Shown here one piece after another: positions 55,525 to 64,000 of a stretch of DNA of 64,000 nt (within the stretch, counting starts at the first letter, position 1; each line of letters begins with the position of its first letter). This DNA comes from Cotesia glomerata (Eukaryota; Arthropoda; Insecta; Hymenoptera; Braconidae). A program made the position numbers and the translations under genes. The notes beneath the pieces were generated by a model. The model was not told the origin of the DNA and searched no databases. It saw only the letters and a program-made list of their open reading frames with translations. Where the stretch lies: positions 14,785,882 through 14,849,881 of the forward strand of contig NC_058158.1 of assembly GCF_020080835.1 (NCBI RefSeq), given 5' to 3'.

Positions 55525-57654
55525 AGATATTGCAGGTCAACCTCAATCATTTTGAGGCTGCGCATGATCTGCTCATGCAAACTGTGCGTGAATCAGAGGC
55601 AGACGTAGCACTTATAAGTGAGCCTTATAGACACCTGAGTAACCAACCCTGGAAATCCGACAGCACTAACAAAACCGTCATCTAGTCCTGCAGTAAATGT
55701 CCTTTTCAGAGAACAGTCAACAATAAAGAAGCCGGCTTCGTAGCAGCATGGGTAGATGGCGTCTGCTTCTACAGTTGCTATGCACCACCTAGTCTCTCTA
55801 ATGAAAAGTTTGAAGACTTCCTTGATCGGCTAACTGAGGACGCAAGAAAACACTTTCCCGTGGCAATAGCTGGTGACTTCAATTCCTGGGCAGCAGACTG
55901 GGGCAGCAAGTTCACTCATACACGTGGAAAAGCACTTCTCGAGGCAATGGCCACACTGGACGTGATCCTTTTTAACACCGGTGACACGCCAACGTATACT
56001 AAGGGAGAGGCAAACTCAATTGTCGACCTTACATTTGTCAGCAGTTGCTTAGCTCAAAGAGGTTTTTCTTGGAAAGTATTGAACATCTACACAGCCAGTG
56101 ACCATAGTGCGATACTATGGGAAATCTCAATTGACCAGAATCTAACAAGAGTCAACAGGAACGCCAGCGCGGTTGGGTGGACAGTTAAATCTCTTGACCT
56201 CACTGCTTTAGTAGTAGCCCTAGAGTGCGATTCGATCATCGTAGAAAGCCATTAAAGAAAGCAAAAGACGCTGCTGGAAAAAACTGGTCGCAAAAGTAGA
56301 GAAAGATCCATGGGGCAGACCGTATAGGGTGGTTATGACCCACCTGAAATGCCAGCCAATACCATCACCTACGTGTTCACAGCTCCTAGAGAAGACTGTT
56401 ACTGCGCTGTTTCCCCAACAGCCGGTATTCACCTACAAGTTGGAGCAGCTCAACCCTGAAGACATCCCAACTATCACGTTGGACGAGTTGATAGAGGCAG
56501 ACAATCGAGTAGGGAATAATAAGGCGCCGGGATTGGACGGAATTCCTAATATTGCCCTGAAATCAATCCTTAGGGTAGCACCGACATTATTCCTGGACGT
56601 TTACGATACATGCCTGAAGGAAGGGACTTTTCCCCAGAAGTGGAAACAGCAACGGCTAGTGTTACTTCCGAAGGGGAAAAAGTCGCCGGAAGAACCGTCA
56701 ACCTAGCCAAGCATAAAACCGAGGCAGTGCTCATCAGTCGTAGAAAAACGGTAGAAACCATCAAGTTGAGAGTCGGAGAACAAGAAATCACATCACAACC
56801 ATTTATCCGTTATCTGGGAGTGATGCTGGATGCCCGACTCAACTTCAAGCAGCAAGTGGAACACGTCAGTGCTAAAGCGTCAGTAGTGAGGGCTAGTCTC
56901 GCACGGCTGATGCCTAACATCAGAGGCCCAATGCAGAGCAGGAGGCTACTATTGTCATCAGTAGTCACATCAGTGCTCACTTACGGAATATCCATTTGGA
57001 CTAATGCACTGGAAACCCAGAAATCATGGAGAAAAGCTGGACCAGTATATCGACTGAGTGTGCTACGAGTAGCTAGTGCCTTCCGCACTATATCAGAAGA
57101 AGCAGTGTGCGTCATTTCCGGAACCCTACCTCTTAGAGTTCTAGCAGAGGAAAGCGAGCCCTTTACCAACAAAAAAGGTCAACTGCACTGAGCCCTGAAG
57201 AACTTAGAATTGAAGAACGGCAGAACAGCATAGGCCGATGGCAACTACAATGGGATGCTGCAGAGAAGAGTAAGTGGACGCACCGTCTTATACCTCGGAT
57301 CGACATTTGGCTTAACCGGAATCACGGCGAGGTCAATTACTATCTTACGCAGATGTTGTCGGGACACGGGTGTTTTCGAGAGTATCTACACCGCTTTAAG
57401 CATGACGACTCTTCGGAGTGCCCATCCTGCCCAGGAGTTGCTGAAGATGCGAAGCACGTCTTCTTTGTATGTCCTCGTTTCGATCCATAGCGTAAAGAGT
57501 TGGAGAGGATCCTGAACCAGAGAATGCAACCAGATTCACTAGTGGAAGCAATGTTGTCATCAGAAGCTGCCTGGAACGCTACCAACACGTTTGCAACAGA
57601 AGTCCTTAAAGACTTGCGTTCCACCGAAAGAAGAAGAGCAAATATCAGAATATA
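55521..57654 (+). pseudogene. R1-clade ORF2, two internal deletions, catalytic RT core missing
   Basis: Starts MKILQVNLNHFEAAHDLLMQ with ATGA overlap to ORF1. The endonuclease shows ISEPYR, AGDFNSWAADWGS, VDLTFVSS and YTASDHSAIL, with a TAG at 55683-55685 where copy 4 has Trp. At about 56250 some 240 bp are deleted relative to copy 1. At about 56700 about 600 bp are deleted, joining GAAGAACCGTCA to CCTAGCCAAGCATAAAAC, so the motifs from YRPLC to YADD are gone. A 1-nt loss near 57157 shifts the frame again. The C-terminal knuckle region remains to 57654. Confidence 0.85.
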
Positions 57655-57915
57655 GAAGAAAGGTAGTTTACACCTTAGCCACTAGAAGGAAGAGCAGTAG
57701 CTAGTTCCTCCCCTCACGAAGTAATGCCTGACGACGGTTCCCATGAGGGATTAGAGAAAAGAAGAAAAGGGGTTTAGGGTTTAGTGAGTAGGGGCGTTAG
57801 CGTCGAGTTTTAGTATGACGCTGCGTCGAGTCTTCACATATCCAGGCGAAACAGCTTTGCCTGGAATCCGCAAAAAGGATTCCCCCCTCTGAAAAAAAAA
57901 AAAAAAAAAAAAAAA
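57655..57915 (+). other. 3' UTR and A tail of R1-clade LINE copy 2
   Basis: TGACGACGGTTCCCATGAGG, GGGTTTAGGGTTTAGTGAGT and CCTGGAATCCGCAAAAAGGA, then C run, 24-A tail and AC tract. Confidence 0.8.
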
Positions 57916-58090
57916 CACACACACACGCACACACACAGACGTACGGACATCATCGTAAAAATAGTCAGGAAAGCTTCTTAAGACTTCAAAAGGTCGAGAT
58001 CTGTTGAAACCTCGTTTTTGCAAAACGGGGTAAAACCAATAACTTCCCGATTTTTCGAAGATCTTCGATTTTTTTAGCGGGAAGTTAAAA
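57915..58090 (-). repeat. AC tract and GT-core head (copy K continued)
   Basis: ACACACGCACACACACAGAC, then CGAGATCTGTTGAAACCTCG and the head end TTTTTTAGCGGGAAGTT. Confidence 0.8.
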
Positions 58091-58252
58091 ATTAGGAAAA
58101 CGGTTGACCCTAAGGTCATCCCTGCAACTTGCCGCTCAATTCATACTTGAGCGCTTAAAACTGCATTTATTAGGTTATTGAGCTTTTCGAGCTCAAAAAT
58201 ATAATTTTTGTATCATTTTGAGCTCTCTGAGCTCAAAAATCTTCTAGAAGTT
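58091..58252 (-). repeat. GT-core family, copy L tail with hairpins
   Basis: TTAGGAAAACGGTTGACCCT directly abuts the previous head, then two GAGCTC-type hairpins, ending at a TTAA where a Kolobok-like end begins. Confidence 0.8.
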
Positions 58253-58256
58253 AAGG

Positions 58257-58445
58257 GGGTATTCTAGTCTAGAAGCATGAATTTCAGGTAATTTTTTGAA
58301 ATGCCGTAAAAAAAAGGCAATCAATATTTTTACCATCCATTTTTTTATAAGTTATTTATTAACATACAAGAATACAGAAAAAAATAAAAAAGTTGAAAAT
58401 TCAAAAAATTAGCAGCTGATGAAGTGGGGAAAGAAAAAGAAACGG
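58257..58445 (+). mobile_element. Kolobok-like transposon copy 3, one end only
   Basis: TTAA followed by GGGGGTATTCTAGTCTAGAA and about 170 bp matching 4649-4830. No second TIR; the other side is deleted into another GT-core head. Confidence 0.75.
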
Positions 58446-58566
58446 TCGGAATCGCTTTCTAGGACCTCAACGTGGAGATCTGATGAAAACTCGATTTTCG
58501 AAAATCGGAGTTAAACCAATAACTTCCCGATTATTCTAATTTTTCAATTTCTTAGCGAGAAGTTAA
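58446..58566 (-). repeat. GT-core head fragment
   Basis: TTTCTAGGACCTCAACGTGG, GATCTGATGAAAACTCGATT and CTTAGCGAGAAGTTAAAAAA. Confidence 0.75.
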
Positions 58567-59258
58567 AAAATGTTTTTTTTTTTTTTTTTTTTTTTCGTAT
58601 AATTTAAATTGGAAATAGAAATCCGCGATAAACAACCTTTAAATACTAATATGAGCTCTGGTTCTAACATTTTTTTTCTCACTTCTCTGAACGTATTACA
58701 GTAGTTATTTTGGAAAAAACAAAAAAATAAATAAAGAAATAACAGATTTTTTTGAACTGGTCGTATGTATAATACAAAATCAATTATTTTATGTATGCAA
58801 CCACTTCATAATTAAGTTTGTCGGACATTTGCTACATAATCTTTTCTGTTTCTTATACAATTTCTGAATGAAAAGTTTAATGGCAAATTGTCGTAGTGTA
58901 AAACTAATTAAAAATCGCCAATAATGAATCTGCTATGGACACTTATGTGGCAAAAATACGTCACTTGTGTAAAATAATTCAAATGTGCATATTTCTTTAC
59001 TTAAAAAAAAGTATGAAATTTATTTTAATTATAATATCGTTGTCCCTTATGATGCCACCGGGTGTTACGTGGTCAGAGGTTATTTTTTGTCAGTTGACCA
59101 CGTGCTTACAATTTTGTGGGTAACTTTGCAGAAAATATAATGGAACGTATTTAAAGGTCAAGTTTCTTTATGGCTATAGCTACATTAAGATGCCAGTAGG
59201 ATGATACATTCAAAGAAAGATATTCTCAACCAAATAGAAAAGTTTCTCCGATTTTTAA
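58567..59258. other. AT-rich stretch, nothing recognised
   Basis: Poly(T) run at 58572-58594, otherwise A+T-rich. The 62-codon frame at 58935 has a hydrophobic stretch but no supporting context. Confidence 0.55.
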
Positions 59259-59469
59259 CTTCCCGCTAAGAAAATCATTGATTTTCGAAAAATCGGGAAG
59301 TTATTGGTTTTACCCCGTTTTGCAAAAATCGAGGTTTCAACAGATCTCGACGTTTTGAAGCCCTAAGAAACTTTCCTGACTATTTTCACGATGATGTCCG
59401 TACGTCTGTATGTGTATGTGTGTGCGCGCGTGTGTGTGTGTGTGCGCGCGCACGTGTGTGTGTGTGTGT

Positions 59470-60018
59470 TTTTTTTTTTGTTTTAAGGGGGGGGGGAATC
59501 CTTTTTACGGATTCTAGGCATAGTTGTTTGTCCTGGATATGTGGCGACTCGACGCAGTGTCATACTAAAACTCGACGCTAGCGCCCCTACCCACTAAACC
59601 CTAAAACCCTTTTCCTCTTTCCCCTAATCCCTCATGGAAACCGCCGTCAGGCATTACTTCGTGAGGGGAGGATCTAGCTACTGCTCTTTCTTCTGGTAAC
59701 TAAGGTGTTATTTTACCTTTCTTCTAGTTGTTGTCATTTGCTCTTCTTCTTTCGATGGAACGCAAGTCTATAAGGACTCTGTTGCAAATGTGCTGATGGC
59801 GTTCCAGGAGGCTCCTGATGACAACATTGCTTCTACTATTGTCTCTGGTTGGATTTTCTTCTTTAGGATCATCTCCAGCTCATCTCGCTGTGGGTAAAAT
59901 CGTGGGCACTCAAAGAAAACGTGCTCCGCGTCTTCTTCGATTCCTGGGCAGGACGGGCACTCCGGTGAATCATCATGCTTGAAGCGGTGAAGATACGTCC
60001 GAAAACATCCATGTCCTG

Positions 60019-60021
<3 letters not shown>
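59470..60021 (-). mobile_element. R1-clade LINE copy 3, 3' fragment inside a (GT)n tract
   Basis: About 550 bp, 5'-truncated within the C-terminal knuckle (frame 59768-60022, HGCFRTYLHRFKHDDSPECP and a CX2C...HX4C). The 3' UTR and A tail join the GT tract at 59469. GT repeats lie on both sides, so the target tract is directly visible. Confidence 0.9.

Positions 60022-60022
<1 letters not shown>
59768..60022 (-). pseudogene. R1-clade ORF2 C-terminal knuckle fragment (copy 3)
   Basis: 84 codons: CPSCPGIEEDAEHVFFECPR and a C-terminal ASWNAISTFATESL tail as in the other copies. Truncated, no function. Confidence 0.85.
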
Positions 60023-60099
<77 letters not shown>

Positions 60100-60173
60100 C
60101 CTCTTATAATTTCTGAACGGCTTAACCGATTTGATCGCAGTTGGTGTCATTCGAAAAGTTTTCGCCAAACTTA

Positions 60174-60797
<624 letters not shown>

Positions 60798-60804
60798 TTT
60801 TTTT

Positions 60805-61060
60805 GTAGGGGGGGGAATCCTTTTTACGGATTCTAGGCATAGCTGTTTGGCCTGGATATGTGGCGACTCGACGCAGCGTCATACTAACTCGACACTAACG
60901 CCCCTACCCACTAAACCCTAAACCCCTTTCTCTTCTATCCTCTGATCCCCCATGGTACCGCCGTAAGGCATTTCTTCGCGGGGGGAGGAATTAGCTGCCG
61001 CTCTTCCTTCTGGTGGCTAAGATGTTTTTTATTTCTATCTCCCTTCTAGTTTCTGTTTTC
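60805..61060 (-). other. 3' UTR of R1-clade LINE copy 4
   Basis: Shares ATATCCAGGCCAAACAGCTA, GGGTTTAGGGTTTAGTGGGT and a C run with the other copies, but is more diverged. Confidence 0.75.
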
Positions 61061-62365
61061 TGCTCTTTTTCTCTCGATGGACCGCAACTCTGTAAGCACT
61101 TCAGTGGCAAAGGTGCTCGTGGCGTTCCAGACAGCTTCTGATGACAGCATTGCTTATACTATTGTCTCCGGTTGAATTCTCTTTTTAGAATCTTCTAATT
61201 CATCGCGCTGTTGGTTAAAACGAGGACATGCAAAGATCACGTGCTCCACGTCTTCAGCGACACCTGGCAGGATGGGCACTCCGGAGAATCGTCGTGCTTA
61301 AAGCGGTGAAGATAGGCTCGGAAGCAGCCGTGTCCTGACAACATCTGCGTAAGGTAGTAGTTAACCTCTCCATGACTCCGGTTCAGCCAGTCGTCGATCC
61401 TCGGTATAAGACGATACGTCCATCTTCCTTTTTCTGCAGCGTCCCACTGGAGCTGCCATCGGTCGAAGCTGTTTTGCCGTTCTTCAGTTCTGAGCTCTTC
61501 AGCGCTTAGTGTAGTTGAGCTTTAAGTTGATAAAGGTTCCGTCTTTCCTCAGCGAGGACTCTGAGAGGCAGAGTTCCGGAAATAACGCACACTGCTTCCT
61601 CGGATATTGTGCGGAAGGCGCTGGCGACTCTTAAGGCACACCGTCGGTATACTGGTCCAGCCTTCCTCCATGATTCTTGCATCTCGAGAGCGTTGGTCCA
61701 AATAGATATACCATATGTAAGCACCGATGTGACTACAGATGATAACAGTACCCCTTCTGCTCTGCTTTGGCCCTCCGATGTTCGGCATCAGTCGTGCTAG
61801 ACTTGTTCCCCACTGCTGACGCCTTGGCACTGACGTGTTCTACCTGCGGCTTAAAGTTGAGGCCGGCATCAAGCATCACTCCTAAATATCGAATATAAGG
61901 TTGTGATGTGATTTCTTGTTCGGCGACTTTCAGCTTAATTGTCTCTACCACTTTCCTGCTGGTAATAAGCACTGCCTCAGTTTTGTGTTGCGCCAGTTGC
62001 AGGTTCACTGCGTCCATCCACCGGTTAACGCGCTCGAAAGTGAGATCGAACACATGGTTTATCTCGTCAAGATGTTTGGCAACGATCACTACGGCTACGT
62101 CGTCTGCATATGCTACGAGTTTGACGTTTCTTGGCAGAGTTAGTCTTAATAGGCCGTCATACATAATATTCCACAGGAGCGGGCCTAGAACTGAACCTTG
62201 TGGTACACCTCCAGAAATAGCATACTCCCTTGGACCGTTCTTCGTGTCATACTTCAGGACCCTGTTTTCAAAGTAGCTTGCTACGATCTTAAGAAGGTAT
62301 TCTGGTACATTCTTTCTCTTGGAGGGCCTGCATGATGCATTCCCAATTGGCGGAGTTGAAGGCAT
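61060..62365 (-). pseudogene. R1-clade ORF2, catalytic RT and C-terminal part, frameshifted (copy 4)
   Basis: After the first shift the frame gives AISGGVPQGSVLGPLLWNIM and YADD (about 62097-62108). A second shift near 61800 and a third near 61725 follow, then LTYGISIWTNALEMQESWRK and SEEAVCVISGTLPLRVLAEE. The C-terminal knuckle is still readable around 61230-61290 in pieces. Three or more shifts make it inactive. Confidence 0.85.
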
Positions 62366-64000
62366 TTCTGATGTCTAGGGTCGCCACCAGGCAATACTTC
62401 TTCGTTCCACCCTTCCATCTGGTTCCTGCGATTGCTTCCTTGGCCGTATCAACAACCAGTTTGATTGCGTCCAGGGTTGATCGTCCTTTCCGGAATCCAT
62501 ACTGATTGTCTGCCAGGAGTGGGTCGACTACTGCTTCAATTCTCTGGTGAATTATGCGTTCGAATATCTTACCCGCTGTATCTAGCATGCAAAGTGGGCG
62601 GTAAGATGACGGTTCATCCGGTGGCTTTTTCCCTTTAGGAAGCAGCACTAACCGTTGCTGTTTCCACTTTCGAGGAAAAATCCCTTCTTTGAGGCAGGTG
62701 TTGTAAACATCCAGGAATAATGCCGGTGCTGCCTTTATAGCTGTTTTTAAGGCAATGTTAGGGATTCCGTCTAATCCCGGTGCTTTATTATTCCCTACGC
62801 GGTTGCAAGCCTCCGTCAGTTCTTCTTCCGTGACAGTTGGAATGTCCTCCAGTTCTCCTTGAGCTAGCTGGTAGTGAAGCTCGCGTTGCTGCGGAAACAG
62901 CGCGGTAACGATTCTCTGCAGAAGTTGTGGGCATGTGGGTGCCGGCATTTGTTTGACTTTTAGGTGATTCATGACCACCTTGTACGGCCTACCCCACAGG
63001 TCTTTGTCCACCTCGTTGATGAGCTCTTTCCAGCATTGCCTCTTACTATCCTTTCTGGCTCTGTTCCCTAATCGACGGGCTTTTTGTACTTCTGCGACCA
63101 GCTCCGCAGAGTTAGGTCGTCGATAGCCACGCTGGGATATTCTCCTTTTCTTTAGACACTCTTTCCGAAGAACGCTGATGTGGTCGTTCCACCAGTGTAC
63201 TGCCGGGCGTTGGCTTATGCTGCATTTCCGGACCATACTTGCGTCACAGGCCTGGACAACTCTTTTCATCAGGTCCTTGGTCATTTCTTCTGCGGGTCCA
63301 GTAGTAATCGGTTCACTATTCAGGGCTATTATCAATGTGCTTGTGTCAAAAGACTTCACTTTCCATCCAATGGTATTGAGTGACTTGATTGGTCTTCTTG
63401 TATTCCGGTCATGTAATATTTCCCAGAGAATTGCCTTGTGGTCGCTGGCTGTGTAGATATCCATCACCTTCCAGTCGTATTTCCCACTGATGAGGCTGCT
63501 GCTGACGAAAGTGAGATCTACAATAGAGCTTGCTTCCCCTTTAGTATAGGTTGGCGTATCACCACTGTTGAGCTGGACTACATCTAGTGTAGAGAAAGCT
63601 TCGAGGAGTGCTTTTCCTCGCGCATTTGTCTGCTTGCTGCCCCAGTCTACTGCCCAGGAGTTGAAGTCACCGGCAATCGCGACCGGATAATGCTGCTTGG
63701 CGTCCTCGGTCAGTTTGTCCAAGAATTCAGTGAATTCAACAATGGATAGGCTAGGTGGTGCATAACAGCTGTAGAAACGGATGCCGTTAACTGTTGCTGC
63801 TACAAAGCCGGCATTATCATTGTTAACTACACTCTGGAAGGGATGCTTACCACAAGACCAGATGACAGCCTTGGTGGTGCTGTCAGATTCCCAAGGCTGG
63901 GTATTCAGGTATCTATATGGCTCTGCTATCATTACTAAGTCTAACTCTAGTTCTCTTGTTGTTTGCATAAGCAGATCATGTGCAGCTTCGCAATGGTTTA
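62289..64000 (-). pseudogene. R1-clade ORF2, endonuclease and N-terminal RT (copy 4)
   Basis: Open for about 570 codons. Endonuclease motifs: IAEPYR, AGDFNSWAVDWGSKQTN, GEASSIVDLTFVSSSL and YTASDHKAILWEI, all with expected residues. RT motifs: NNKAPGLDGIPN, SSYRPLCMLDTAGKIFERI, NQYGFRKGRSTLDAI and ATLDIRNAFNSANW. A one-base excess near 62307 ends the frame; RT motifs continue in another frame. This is the best preserved endonuclease of the family here. Confidence 0.88.

Larger units (their letters stand above)
53822..57915 (+). mobile_element. R1-clade LINE copy 2, full-length ends but internally deleted
   Basis: 5' UTR 53822-54198 (G+C-rich, with a GGGAGTGTCT duplication at 53981-54000), ORF1, ORF2 with two internal deletions, 3' UTR, A run and then (AC)n. 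It is the only copy with its 5' end in the window. Confidence 0.85.
59259..60173 (+). repeat. GT-core family, copy M, host of LINE copy 3
   Basis: Head AACTTCCCGCTAAGAAAATC, CGTACGTCTGTATGTGTATG and a GT/GC tract to 59469; after the LINE the GT tract resumes (60022-60097), then GTAAACCTCTTATAATTTCT and module 1 up to 60173. Confidence 0.85.

Overview
This looks like repeat-dense, strongly A+T-rich nuclear DNA from an arthropod, most likely an insect. The evidence is the element mix (R1-, R4- and CR1-type LINEs, a Kolobok-like DNA transposon with TTAA target duplications, small Helitrons, a solo LTR, many hairpin MITEs), the long GT and AT microsatellites, and a 100-N assembly gap. A hymenopteran fits by feel, but the sequence does not prove it. 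I find no bacterial operons, no CRISPR array, no intact tRNA or rRNA gene and no convincing host protein-coding gene. Almost every long reading frame belongs to a mobile element or is a shadow of a repeat.

Layout. 1-1139: 3' end of an R4/Dong-like LINE with a restriction-like endonuclease, ending in a (TAA)n tract. 1.2-8.1 kb: AT-rich DNA with several copies of a GT-microsatellite-bearing repeat, here called the GT-core family; one copy is split by a Kolobok-like transposon. 8.2-9.8 kb: a foldback element ending in a 226-bp-arm hairpin, itself carrying a MITE. 10.5-12.3 kb: a TIR element holding a 103-bp higher-order satellite. 13.7-14.6 kb: another GT-core copy with a 70-bp structured insert. 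15.3-16.9 kb: a giant inverted repeat. 17.2-18 kb: an integrase-type transposon remnant followed by two tandem mini-Helitrons. 18-22.3 kb: nested MITEs inside an inverted duplication. 22.5-28.8 kb: a GT-core copy, a perfect-palindrome MITE and mostly featureless DNA. 29-33.7 kb: a nearly complete CR1-like LINE. 34.5-40.3 kb: Helitron-like repeats, a palindromic MITE, an unknown gene remnant and another GT-core copy. 40.3-44.4 kb: a degenerate reverse LTR carrying the second foldback element, then a clean solo LTR. 45.3-64 kb: GT-core copies repeatedly invaded by an R1-clade LINE (four copies), all with their 3' ends joined to (AC)n tracts.

How it fits together. The region reads as layered insertion. 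GT-core copies supply GT/AC microsatellites and TTAA sites; R1-clade LINEs sit in the former and Kolobok-like elements in the latter. Because several families are present more than once, the window holds its own empty sites: the solo LTR, the TA MITE and both larger Kolobok-like insertions can each be compared with an uninterrupted paralogue.

The most unusual signals are the four-module inverted architecture of the GT-core family and its coordinated hairpin changes, the foldback element whose arms co-vary while its loop is inverted between copies, the 70-bp insert with UUCG and GAAA tetraloop hairpins inside a 16-bp duplication, and the CR1-like LINE whose second frame follows the first in the same frame after one UAA, with no AUG before the endonuclease.
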